Shown here piece after piece: positions 10,220 to 19,054 of a DNA stretch of 27,369 nucleotides; position 1 is the stretch's first letter; each line of letters begins with the position of its first letter. Made by a program: the position numbers and the translations under genes. This DNA comes from Nemertoderma westbladi (taxonomy: Eukaryota > Xenacoelomorpha > Nemertodermatida > Nemertodermatidae): the NCBI GenBank assembly GCA_032718475.1, contig JAUCBJ010002040.1, positions 1-27,369 of the forward strand, written 5' to 3'. The notes beneath the pieces are model-generated. The model searched no databases, was not told where the DNA came from, and saw only the letters and a list, made by a program, of their open reading frames with translations.

Positions 10220-11216
10220 CGGCTTGCTTGCTTGTGAATTATAGATTTTTATAATTTTAACATTTATTGTGCATGCACTATATATTGTAAACAATTTTTT
10301 ATTCGGTCAAGCCGTTAAGTGCTTATTTTATGCTTATTGATTCCTATTGCGCCGCCTTGACGTTAAAATAATAATAATAATATAATAATAATAATAATAT
10401 AGTAGACTGGCACGAACTATTTAAACATTTCAAAATAATTGCACGTCACCCACTGCTGCCTGTTCTGCAAAAGCTTGAAATGTATTATATTCTCACTCGC
10501 AGGCCCATTATTATCTAGCAGAAACGTGATTGGCGCAAGTTTGTGGTGCTGCTTACCGGTGGATATTTACTGGCATCTCTTTGTTTCATTGCCCGTTCCT
10601 TCTAACTTTGGGATTGCTATCTTAACACAGTCAATGAAAACCAAAAGTAACAGGGCAAGGCTTTGTCTAAAACGAATAATTTTTGTATAATGGTCAATCG
10701 AACGGAAGACTGTTTTAAAAAATCGTTAAAAAAATGTTTCAAAAAATTTGTTGTAATATAGTTGTAATAATTTAGTGCTATTTAGTATAATCATTACTAT
10801 TACTATAAATACTACTATTCGAAAAAACATTAGTTATATAACTAGTTATTTCGTATTTATAATTATGATATATGGTTGAATAAAAGTTTTGGTCAAAATT
10901 TTTTTATATTGATTATTTCCAATCTTATTACCAATTAAAGTATTATTTTCATTAGCATTATACACATTTCGAAGCCAATGAAATGAGTTAGGATCAACAT
11001 TTTAAAATTATTGCCAATACTTTTGAAGACACAAAGATTGTGATAACTGTGTCCAAATTTCATAAAAAAATATTAAAAATTGGCAGAAGCGTGGCATTTT
11101 TAATTTTGTAGGAATGAAAAAATTCCATTCCGAGATAATTGCCTTTAAAATTTGAACCTTCCCGCGCAAAAACTGTCTGTTAATATGTGAGAATGTCTGT
11201 CAATATATGTCTAGCA
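10220..11216. other. AT-rich intergenic DNA with a microsatellite
   Basis: No gene is seen. An AAT trinucleotide microsatellite with small interruptions lies at about 10366-10401. Short plus frames around 10439-10690 have no ATG at their start and no recognisable domain. Confidence 0.5.
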
Positions 11217-11661
11217 ACAAGAAAACACAAACTCATGCTAAGCTTTTTGCTATGGGAGTTTTCCGGGTCGCTGATTTAAATTCTGAGGTCAGTTTTCACT
11301 TTTAATGAAATCTAGTTTGTCTGTATGTCTGTCTGTCGGTCTCTCTGACTATCCGACTATCTGTCTGACAAATATAAGAAAAAAGCACACCATCTAGCTA
11401 AAAGTTTAGCTATAGGGGTTTTCCTGGTCGCAGAATTCACTTCGAGTGTCAATTATAACATTTGATGACTTCCAAATGGTCTGTTTGGCTGTAAGAATGT
11501 CGGTTATATATTAACAGACAGTACTGACAGGCATACAGACAGAACCGACAAGGCCAAATTGGATTAACGACATCAGAAATGAAGTCACCGAGAACAAAAC
11601 CCATACAGGGAATTGCTTTTTATTGACGGACAGGCATACTGACGGACAAAACCAACAGTAA
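11217..11661. repeat. Diverged repeat: two direct copies and one inverted copy
   Basis: Copy 1 (about 11217-11376) and copy 2 (about 11377-11500) are offset by 160 bp and share GTTTTCC-GGTCGC (11259-11271 and 11419-11431), preceded by CTATRGG and followed by GTCTGT-rich sequence. A third copy in opposite orientation (about 11525-11661) reads, on the minus strand, CTGTATGGGTTTTGTTCTCG, and is bounded by CAGACAG runs. Together they form a foldback-like layout with GTCTG/CAGAC arms. No coding capacity. Confidence 0.6.
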
Positions 11662-11679
11662 AACAGACAGACAGCCATA

Positions 11680-11700
11680 TCATATCATATCATATCATAG
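11680..11700. repeat. CATAT pentanucleotide microsatellite
   Basis: About four tandem CATAT units directly after the CAGACAG-rich stretch. Confidence 0.8.
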
Positions 11701-11950
11701 CTATATAAGTAGGCTACGTCAGATCTTGCTAAACCGTTTTCAAATTTGGAATCTTGATAAAAATCTGCTGTAGATGAACTAGAAAAGAAATATTTGTAAA
11801 AAACTATTGAAATAATGATGTCTCGTCAAAACTTTCCAATAATCGTCTTGTGATAGCTTGCTACACCCGTGGTACTGACGGTGCTAGGTGTGTCATTATC
11901 AGTTTATTTTTGTTTTATTACTAGAAAACACTAGTTACTAGAACTACTAG

Positions 11951-11970
11951 AAAGCCAGCAAGCTGGCTTT
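11951..11970. other. Perfect 9-bp hairpin
   Basis: AAAGCCAGC and GCTGGCTTT are exact inverted arms around AA. No T-run or gene context supports a terminator role. It may be a remnant of an inverted-repeat element. Confidence 0.6.
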
Positions 11971-12337
11971 AAACGAACCTGCGCCTCAAACCCGTACCCT
12001 GAATGAGCGAAAATGAAAACACGAAATTTGCCATCAACTCAACGATAGAAACACCAGCTGCTGGTACTCATGCGGGCCTAGTAAGCTACTACTATTTAAT
12101 GAATGGATAGCCCAAACTGCAAAGAAGTATATTACCCGCCAAGTTTATTACTCTGTTGTCATTTTATCCCAGACAGTAAGCAAACATCAACTATTAGTTT
12201 GTATAATGTATTACCCCGCCAGCTGAATAGCTCTTCCCAGTGAATTCTATCGGAATATCTATAAGGTTACTCACTGTTATGTTAGGTGGCAGGGCAGCTG
12301 ATTGAATTGTACGCACTGGGCCGTTCAAATGTTTTAC
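11971..12337. other. Intergenic DNA, no gene seen
   Basis: Mixed-composition spacer between the hairpin and the left inverted arm. GCCGTTCAAA at about 12320 recurs inside the arm at 12381, hinting that related repeat sequence begins slightly earlier. Confidence 0.4.
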
Positions 12338-12436
12338 AACGAACCTGTCTTTAGACTGGGTAGTTCTTGTCAAGAGTTGAGCCGTTCAAAAACACGATGT
12401 GGTTAGGTGTGCTTGTGTGTGTATAACCGTCCAATA
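12338..12436 (+). repeat. Left arm of a long inverted repeat (partner 15130-15241)
   Basis: The core 12358-12396 (39 bp, starting GGGTAGTTCTTGTCAAGAG) is the exact reverse complement of 15178-15216. Outside it, AACGAACCTG at 12338-12347 matches the reverse complement of 15232-15241. Inside it, GTGTGTATAACCGTCCAATA at about 12416 matches with one change. The arms enclose 2.9 kb. They may be the termini of an older DNA element into which the LINE inserted, or two copies of a dispersed repeat facing opposite ways. Confidence 0.85.
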
Positions 12437-12729
12437 TCTCAAAAATTCAAGCAGATACGCAAAAATTGTAAACACGACTATTTATCAATTAGTATCTAGT
12501 TGTTGAATAAAAAAGTTGGGAACGGCGAAATTAAATACCGACAACTACATCTTTACAGCTGAACAACATTTCACTACTTATTGTAAATTGGAGTTACGTA
12601 CATTAATTAAATTATTAAATTAGTAATTAATTAATTAATAGTTATATCGTTAATTATTGTTCTATCTCTATTCAGTCAGTTACTGTAGTGTAATGTCAAG
12701 CAGTACATCATTTATATATCGTATGTACT
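12437..12729. other. AT-rich spacer inside the inverted-repeat pair
   Basis: AT-rich DNA including an ATTAATTAATTAATAG stretch near 12626. No gene is seen. Confidence 0.5.
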
Positions 12730-12808
12730 GTATCTATAGGGCCTATTGTCATCGTTATAATACTGTCATCAACTCAGGCTAAGGTCAATTGTAATGTAAA
12801 GGCTTAGT
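12730..12808. repeat. 79-bp direct repeat, left copy (LINE target-site duplication)
   Basis: Matches 14520-14598 at 78 of 79 positions; the one difference is A at 12738 against G at 14528. The two copies sit exactly at the 3' and 5' ends of the minus-strand LINE, as a target-site duplication should. Confidence 0.9.
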
Positions 12809-12830
12809 TAGTACTACTAGTATCGGCATT

Positions 12831-13988
12831 TTAAGAATGGTGTGCCGGCTTGTCGACAAAATTGCGCCGCCACAACTCCCTATCACCCATGACATTTGCT
12901 AGATCATCCGCATCTTCAAGGCCAGTGTCCTTTAAGATGCTTCTCAAGAAAGTCATGGGCTGTCCACCATGCTTATTCACTCCATGAGGCTGCCAAAGTA
13001 CAAGATTATGCACTGGCTGGTCCTCACGGCGAAAGCAATGTCCTGCAAAGCGGAGGCGATTTTGTTCTAGTGTCAAGCTCGGGGGAACCAATGAGACACC
13101 TCCAATGTTATATAGTGTCTGGTTGGAGATGTGTGCATTGTACTTGACACAATGAACCCGGCGTGGCATTCTTGTGAATGTGCCATCCAGAGATTTGGTG
13201 TCCTCAGCAGTTAGAGCCCAGCATGGACTCCCATAGAGGAGTACTGGAACTACTGCTGCTCTAAATAATCGGACCTTAAGTTTCCGATTAATTCTCGGTG
13301 ACTTCCAAATCCTGGAAAGCCTATTCAACTCTACCCATGCCTTTCCCTTACGTATTCGAAGGTCCTCACCTGACTTCCGGATCCATGATCCCAGGTAACA
13401 GAAGTCGTCCACATGCTCAAGCATACCATCCTTTGAGCTTATGCTCATCTGATCCGAGACTTGCTGAGAACTTTCAAAGTTAACTGTCAAAATTTTGGTC
13501 TTTCTGGAGTTAATAAAAAGACCAACACTAGCAGCAGCATGTTCTAATGAGCTGAGGAGCCGTTGGGCTCCCTCTAGTGATTCTGAGAGTACTCCTAAGT
13601 CATCAGCAAAGTCTAGATCAGTTAGGTACTTGGCAGGATTTCCTCGACTTCTGGAGCCAGTAGGTGGAGTTATCATCACCCCATCATCATTATGGTGATC
13701 TAAGGACATGCGTAGAACATAGTCAACCACAATTATGAACAAGAATGGTGCAAGTGTGTCTCCCTGGAGGACGCCCCATAACACTTCAAATGGTTCTGTG
13801 TCACCATCAACAGTAGACACAAATGTTGTCGAACCATCGTATACTGATCTGATTGCTGCAATAATTTCATCCGGAATCCCATATAATGAAAGTATGCTGA
13901 ACATACTTGAGCGGGAGACTGAATCAAAGGCCTTGAAGAAGTCAACAAAGATAACAGCCAGATGCCTGTCTTTCTTTTTTGATAACTC
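12831..13988 (-). pseudogene. LINE A copy 1, catalytic RT core and C-terminal region (after internal stop)
   Basis: Continues the frame with KKKDRHLAVIFVDFFKAFD (motif A aspartates), GDTLAPFLF (motif B) and TDLDFADD (motif C with both catalytic aspartates, about 13600-13625). It then runs through NSRKTKILTVNF and LFRAAVVPVLLYGS to a C-terminal part with RLRFAGHCFRREDQ and PHGVNKHGGQPM, ending HHS-stop. The first ATG is at 13904, inside the palm, so translation from there would miss the fingers. The second copy at 17980-20345 covers the same protein in decayed form. Confidence 0.9.
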
Positions 13989-13991
13989 TTA

Positions 13992-14519
13992 AATTATCCT
14001 TCTAAGTGCCAAAATGGGCTCCATGGTCCCACGACCTTTACGGAACCCATTCTGATTTCCACGGAGCAGTCTCTCAATGGGATCCCTGATGCAAATTAAT
14101 AGAATTATATTGTATAGCTTTGCAGCAATCGAGATCAATGAGATTCCCCGAAAAGAACCATAGAGTGTTAGGTTGCCCTTCTTGGGAAATGGCACCAACT
14201 TATTTGTTTTCATTTCTTGTGGGACTCTTGTTGTTCGGTACATGTCTACTATGATGGGATAGATGAGCTTTAAACACTCAGGTATTTCAAAGACCTCATG
14301 GGGAACACCATCTACTCCACTGGCACGATTGGTCTTAATGCTCTTTGCAGCAGCCTTCACTTCTGCAAAGGAGATATCGCCAATGGGAATATCTGGGAGT
14401 ACAGACTCAGACACTTTTACTTCTATAAAGTTATCAGGCAATACCCTGTCATTATTGAAGGGCTTTTCAAAGTGGGCCTTCCAACCATTGAGGCGATCGG
14501 CTGGTGATTCAGCCTTAAC
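13992..14519 (-). pseudogene. LINE A copy 1, N-terminal RT part (before internal stop)
   Basis: Open frame read from 14519, starting in VKAESPADRLNGWKAHFE of the linker, up to the TAA at 13989-13991. It covers RT motifs 0 to 2: SGVDGVP, the KLVPFPKKG strand and GFRKGRGTMEPI. No ATG start belongs here because the 5' end was lost at insertion. The stop sits in a loop region just before motif A, and the downstream part continues in the same frame, so a single base change could account for it. Confidence 0.85.
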
Positions 14520-14598
14520 GTATCTATGGGGCCTATTGTCATCGTTATAATACTGTCATCAACTCAGGCTAAGGTCAATTGTAATGTAAAGGCTTAGT
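14520..14598. repeat. 79-bp direct repeat, right copy (LINE target-site duplication)
   Basis: Partner of 12730-12808. It abuts the truncated 5' end of the LINE at 14519. Immediately outside, the sequence (AGGTTTTG) differs from what follows the left copy (TAGTACT, the LINE 3' end), as expected for a duplication made at insertion. Confidence 0.9.
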
Positions 14599-14883
14599 AG
14601 GTTTTGTATATCTGGGACGTTTACAACAGCTGTCGATTAAACTAACAAAACCAGAAAACTGAACCACGGTGGCTGCCAGCCGGGTACCAACGGCTGTTGG
14701 GTAGACTTAATGGGAAATTTCAAAAATTTTCATAGGAGGCTTGTACATGTACATTATATTGGTTGCTCCGATGTTTTTATTAGGCTAACTGAGAATGGTG
14801 AATTAGGTATAAATAATTCGTGTTCTTTATTTTATTTATCTAATTCAGAAAGACCCATCCGCAGAATAAACTGTTCTTTGGGG
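14599..14883. other. Spacer inside the inverted-repeat pair
   Basis: AT-rich with no recognisable coding signal. Confidence 0.5.
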
Positions 14884-15117
14884 CCGTTTCCCAGGTTTCG
14901 GAAAGGGATAACATTTCACACATCGCCATAAAACATATACAGTCTTCTGCGCAACCAAAATCCGTTTCCCAGGTTTCGGAAAGGGATAACATTTCACACA
15001 TCGCCATAAAACATATACAGTCTTCTGCGCAACCAAAATCCGTTTCCCAGGTTTCGGAAAGGGATAACATTTCACACATCGCCATAAAACATATACAGTC
15101 TTCTGCGCAACCAAAAT
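14884..15117. repeat. Perfect 78-bp triplication
   Basis: Three head-to-tail units starting at 14884, 14962 and 15040 (CCGTTTCCCAGGTTTCGG...), identical to each other as far as I can read. Since 78 is a multiple of 3, minus-strand frames remain open across all three and read 26-residue repeats, including one with ATG at 15175. I see no domain, and the flanks do not extend the frame convincingly, so I do not call a gene. Exact identity means very recent duplication or an assembly effect. Confidence 0.95.
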
Positions 15118-15129
15118 TCAGGTTTTTAT

Positions 15130-15241
15130 ATATTGGATGGTTATACACACATATGTACAACACCCCCACACACACACCGTGTTTTTGAACGGCTCAACTC
15201 TTGACAAGAACTACCCTGGCCTATTAATAGGCAGGTTCGTT
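15130..15241 (-). repeat. Right arm of the long inverted repeat (partner 12338-12436)
   Basis: The exact 39-bp core is at 15178-15216. The outer side carries a perfect 14-bp palindrome GCCTATTAATAGGC (15219-15232) where the left arm has TCTTTAGACT, so the arms have diverged there. Confidence 0.85.
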
Positions 15242-15292
15242 ATTAAATATATTTTATATTGTATTCGGTTCTGCTTGGTGGTTAGTACATCT

Positions 15293-15326
15293 CCCCCCCC
15301 CCTCCCCCCCCCCCCCCCCCCCCTCC
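15293..15326 (+). repeat. Poly-C tract
   Basis: C10, T, C20, T, CC. It is strikingly pure against AT-rich flanks and may form i-motif or G-quadruplex structure on the two strands. The length is likely to be unreliable in sequencing. Confidence 0.95.
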
Positions 15327-15613
15327 TTAGTGGGTGAACCAGTATTTTTATTTTCGCTTTAATTTAATAGCTGCTACAAGCGTTTGAAAAAGCTGTCTCC
15401 GACGAAATTGCACCAGTTACACTTCAGTTATTCTTCAACATATACATAGTGATTTGTTGGTACTGTTAGAAAGCTGGCTGTGCAAGGATTCTAAATATGT
15501 TATGCATATTATACAATCTGAATTTCGTCGTAAAATACCTGAGATATGGGCGTGCGTTCGAAAATTGCACAGTTTCGAATCTGCGTGAGGCAATTTTTAT
15601 ATTATATTCTATT
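15327..15613. other. Intergenic DNA, no gene seen
   Basis: No domain, RNA gene or repeat that I can recognise in this stretch. Confidence 0.5.
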
Positions 15614-15655
15614 TGTCCACCACCATGCTTATTCTCCCCATGAGGTTGTCAATGC
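15614..15655 (-). mobile_element. LINE family A crumb (C-terminal coding fragment)
   Basis: TGTCCAC-CAC-CATGCTTATTC and the following ATGAGGTTGTCA align with 12961-12998 of the LINE with a 3-bp insertion. On the minus strand it reads QPHGENKHGGGQ, against QPHGVNKHGGQP in copy 1. Only about 40 bp are recognisable. Confidence 0.65.
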
Positions 15656-15694
15656 AAACGATTGGCCAAATCTATGGTTAATAAATAAGGCAGC

Positions 15695-15755
15695 GTTCCT
15701 GTGTTAATAAGAGGAACACAGGAACACATATTGTAGGATTCCCAGAATTCTACAA
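15695..15755. other. Two adjacent hairpins
   Basis: First: GTTCCTGTGTT / AACACAGGAAC, 11-bp perfect arms around AATAAGAGG (15695-15725). Second: TTGTAGGATTC / GAATTCTACAA, 11-bp arms with one mismatch around CCA (15731-15755). They are separated by 5 nt. They could be the centre of a foldback element or a structured transcript; no gene is attached. Confidence 0.75.
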
Positions 15756-15879
15756 CGATTCGCCCCGCTATACTTTGTACGTACATCCATTAAAGGGACT
15801 AGCCAGGCCGCAGCTCTGCCTTGCATCCTTACATGGTAGCGAAATGAGTACTGGAATTGTCTTATGGGGAGTATAGTTG

Positions 15880-15960
15880 TGTGGGATATCTGATAAGACG
15901 TCAGACTTTGTGCGTAATCCCTGGCCTAACGGCCGAAGAAAAAGAAAACTTTACTTTTTT
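15880..15960 (-). repeat. Dispersed repeat, copy 2 (inverted relative to 5036-5098)
   Basis: On the minus strand it has the AAAGTAAAG-rich stretch, CGGCCGTTAGGCC, then GGATTACGCACAAAGT (15905-15920) and TGACGTCTTA. CGGCC-GTTA-GGCC is itself an inverted repeat. Confidence 0.6.
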
Positions 15961-16653
15961 TTACTTTACTTTTATGGAATAATTTATCTTCAAGTGAACG
16001 ATGATTATTGCAATCTTTGAACGCCTATTTCTCAGCAGTTTCTAAACGAAACTCGGACATTGTTACTTACTTGGAATCCTAGCAACGCAAGCTACGACTA
16101 ACGTGAAGAATAGCCACGATTCGAAGAGGGTGCGATTTCGCAAAAGACACTTAATTTGAACGTTTATTAAAAAACTTACAAGCCAAAATAGAATATTCCG
16201 GCTTCATCGGGGTCATTGATGGTGGGTGAAACTAGTTGTGTTTAAAATCTCAAGCAATATGATAAAGATTTGTAGAAAAATTAGGGGTGGGTTTCGTGTC
16301 ATCAGAAAATTATTGATTCTAGAATTGAGTATATAAATGGTTAGAATTATAGCAATTTACGTCTCAAAATTTACATGTTAGTATTTTGATAATATCTTTG
16401 GCAATTTGTGGTGAAATTTAAAGCGGTTTTCAGATTCGCGATCAACAGATGAAGGCGGTTCACATAACATCTAGATTACATTCAAAAGACGAAAATTAAA
16501 GCTACCAGAGATGGTTAAATATTTCTAAAAATGAGTTTTTAATTTTTAACAGCTTGTATTGTTGTATCGAAATAGCTCATAAATTAAAAAATCCATAAAA
16601 ATTGTCGAACTATCATCATACCAAATTTCATAGCATACAATGATTGAAATTTG
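15961..16653. other. Intergenic DNA, no gene seen
   Basis: No domain, RNA gene or repeat that I can recognise. Confidence 0.5.
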
Positions 16654-16694
16654 AAAAAAAAAAATAGGGGCGGGGGGGGGGGGGGGGTGGGGGG
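16654..16694 (+). repeat. Poly-A / poly-G tract
   Basis: A run of about 11 A, then TAGGGGC, G16 (16672-16687), T, G6. It is the minus-strand counterpart of the poly-C tracts at 15293 and 18841. Confidence 0.95.
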
Positions 16695-17085
16695 CTCCAA
16701 TTCCCTAAAAATGGTTGTTAAGGGAGATGGTGTATTGTAGTTCCTCCAATACCAGCTGGGGAAAACACTAGCTACCATAAAATATACTAATTTCTCAAAC
16801 TCTGCAAATAATTGTTGGCCTCCACATTTATCAGTTGCCTCCACCGTTGCCACACATTACGTTCTAGATATTTATATCTGAAGATTTTAATATTAATTTT
16901 GTTCCATAAATTTATTGTTTTAATAAATTATTAGCTAACAGTAACTAGAATATATACAAAATAGAAAAATTAGCATGCAAAAATATTGACATGGGCGTGC
17001 GGATAAGTGGTGGGGAGATTTTACATATTGCAGGATTCAGTATGCACTCCCTATCCAGCCATTATTGGTGATTATTAATTACATT
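16695..17085. other. Intergenic DNA upstream of the orphan open frame
   Basis: The frame of the downstream gene candidate stays open back to a TGA at 16987-16989 without an ATG. TTTTACATATTGCAG at 17019-17033 looks like a 3' splice acceptor, so the downstream frame might be an internal or terminal exon. No clear TATA box or promoter is recognised. Confidence 0.35.
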
Positions 17086-17712
17086 ATGCCAGGATTTCGA
17101 CACTGGAAAAATAAAGCAACAAGACCCAGGTATTTAAAGAAAACGATAGCTAAGAATTTTGTAGATGGAGATACATCTAAAATCGGGGTAGTTGATGCAG
17201 ATAATACCAAAGATAATAATACCAATGGTTCGTTTACGAGTAGACATAGTAATGACATAAAGGCTACGGAAAGTAGCAACTTGGCTCGTCTTGATACAGA
17301 TCTGTATTGTAAAGCAATTCCGAGCGGGTCATTAATAACCAATTCCAGCAGCTATGAGTTATCTTGTTTCTATGAACCTGCAATATATGCCTCAACCAGC
17401 GTCAGACGCCATCCGTCAGTCACAACACCAGGAGGATGGGGCCCCAATAGAAATAATGCCGACACAAAAAACAATGATGTTCCTACCAAACCAGCTAAAA
17501 AGTTTTTATTACTTCGTATCTCACAGGGATGCTTTCAACGTTTCCGAAAATGTTTTTCAGGTTGCCGAAAAACATTTCAACGTGATGTTCCAGTTCAGGC
17601 TGTACGGATTGTAACTGATACTTCAAATACAACTACAACTTTAAATTATACTGTGATAATTACGCCAAATGGCGAGTCGGAATTACAAGATGAAAACATA
17701 GACCCCATATAA
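17086..17712 (+). CDS. Hypothetical protein or terminal exon, 208 aa, unrecognised
   Basis: The longest uninterrupted frame in the window that is not LINE-derived. ATG at 17086 gives 208 residues, ending at TAA 17710-17712. The composition looks protein-like: a basic N-terminus (MPGFRHWKNKATRPRYLKK), a polar Asn/Asp/Ser/Thr-rich middle (about residues 28-135), then a basic Cys-containing patch (LLLRISQGCFQRFRKCFSGC, residues 141-160, with RKTF next), and a Thr-rich tail ending DENIDPI. Cysteines are at 75, 94, 149, 156 and 160. I see no signal peptide, membrane helix or named domain. A possible splice acceptor at 17033 suggests it may be the last exon of a longer gene. No AATAAA is seen close downstream. 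It could also be a domesticated or unrelated transposon fragment, or chance. Confidence 0.45.
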   Translation: MPGFRHWKNKATRPRYLKKTIAKNFVDGDTSKIGVVDADNTKDNNTNGSFTSRHSNDIKATESSNLARLDTDLYCKAIPSGSLITNSSSYELSCFYEPAIYASTSVRRHPSVTTPGGWGPNRNNADTKNNDVPTKPAKKFLLLRISQGCFQRFRKCFSGCRKTFQRDVPVQAVRIVTDTSNTTTTLNYTVIITPNGESELQDENIDPI

Positions 17713-17979
17713 GTGACATATGGCGGATTGTGTGAAATACAGCTGCTGTAATGTACATACTTTTAACAATACAATTTGAACCTTACATTTCGCATATAAG
17801 AAGATTTGGCATGAGCTGATCTATAACTGAAAATGGTTTTACGCTTACATTTCCACCGTTTAATATATATTTTCTATATAGCGGTTCACACTTCCCATAA
17901 TACCAATCACTGACATATATTTTTGTTACATATATCTCATTACGATTTATTTATCTATTATTATTACGATATATTTACA
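17713..17979. other. AT-rich spacer between the open frame and LINE copy 2
   Basis: No poly-A signal of the AATAAA type and no other feature recognised. Confidence 0.4.
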
Positions 17980-18840
17980 GTGTTGCCCCAGTAGAGGAGG
18001 TGGAAAACTTCTACTACAATCTACAAGAAGCTACATGGAGTGGATCAGCATGCATTCTTAACTTTCCTGGTTCACTACATCAGTCATCTACATCAACCTT
18101 GGTCTATACCAATAGTGTTAACCGAAATTCCGTCCATCTTCAGGGTTTCATCTCTGGAAATGGCTTGTTTTAGGCTGGAACTCAGTTCAAGAAGCGAACT
18201 CGAAAGCTATGGAATCATACTGGGCCCAATGGCCAGAAGTCTCACCTAGAGCATATTCTTTTCCGCAGGAAATGCAGGAGCTCTATACAAGACTGTAATG
18301 TCAGTCACATGTACTGTACTGTACTGACACTTCGACCCTTCTCCAGTGATCACCGCCTTATTGTGGCCAAGGTAAGACTTAGTCTGCGTGCTAGCAGAAC
18401 AACGAATTCTGCCTTGCCGCGGCATGACTGGTCCTTTCTGTTGCAACAGCCCAGTGTGAGATCCAGTTTCACACTACAGCTGAGCAACAGGTATGAGGTT
18501 TAGCCTCTGAGGCAACTGATCACTGCGAGGGCTACATATGCCTTCACAGAAGCTGTTAAGTGAGCAGCTGCAGAAACGTTCCTGTATACCCTCGAAACAG
18601 GAAAAAGGCCCCTTGGACTGACCACAGAATTCCGAAGTGCCGAAATGAGCTTGAGAAGCTCATTCTCGCTTCTCGCTTGAGAAGATTCTAAACAATGACA
18701 GGGTATTGCCTGATAACTTTGAGGTACATCGTGTATCTGAGTCTGTGTTCACAGATATCCATTGGTGACATCTCCTTGCTGAAATCAAGACTACAGCAAG
18801 GAGCATCAAGACCAATCGTACCAGTTGATTAGATGGCGCA

Positions 18841-18865
18841 CCCCCCCCCCCCCCCCCCCCCCCCC
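18841..18865 (+). repeat. Poly-C tract, C25, inside LINE copy 2
   Basis: Copy 1 has only a short CCCC (minus-strand reading GTTCCCCATG) at the corresponding place, so the run grew inside the LINE after insertion, or replaced part of it. Confidence 0.95.
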
Positions 18866-19054
18866 ACATCCGAATTTAAAATTCTAGAGTGTTTGGAGCT
18901 CATTCACCCCATTATTGTACTTAACAACCTATGGATGTTTTCGTGGAATCTCGTTAATCTCGATTGCTACAAAGCTATACAACAGGATTCTATTAAATCG
19001 CTTCAGGGATCCTGTTCAGAGACTGTTACGTGGAAACCAAAATAGGTTCCGTAA

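Larger units (their letters stand above)
12809..14519 (-). mobile_element. LINE family A copy 1: 5'-truncated insertion, nearly intact RT
   Basis: Minus-strand reading runs from 14519 to the stop at 12831-12833 in a single frame, about 563 codons, with one internal TAA (13989-13991). The copy begins in the linker before the RT domain; no endonuclease is present. RT fingers include NRASGVDGVPHEVFE and a PKKGNLTLYGSFRGISLIS block. After the stop come VDFFKAFDSVSR (motif A), GVLQGDTLAPFLF (motif B) and LDFADD (catalytic FADD box), then a thumb/C-terminal region with FCYLGSWI and LLYGSPCWALT. After the TAA stop only about 22 bp of 3' UTR remain, ending in CGATACTAGTAGTACTA with no poly-A. The insertion is bounded by the 79-bp direct repeats. 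RT and C-terminal features suggest the CR1/L2/RTE range of non-LTR elements; the clade is not certain. It cannot move by itself. Confidence 0.9.

Noticed and set aside
11951-11970. Transcription terminator
   Set aside because: The hairpin lacks a T-run and an upstream gene, and intrinsic terminators of this type are not expected in an animal genome.
12896-13992. Plus-strand open frames across LINE copy 1
   Set aside because: They are antisense shadows of the clear minus-strand reverse transcriptase.
14840-15175. Minus-strand protein with 26-residue Cys-containing repeats
   Set aside because: The open frame is produced by the 78-bp triplication; the flanks give no domain and two other frames are equally open.
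17079-17342. Minus-strand open frame opposite the orphan gene candidate
   Set aside because: It is shorter, and the plus frame is longer with an ATG and a more protein-like composition.
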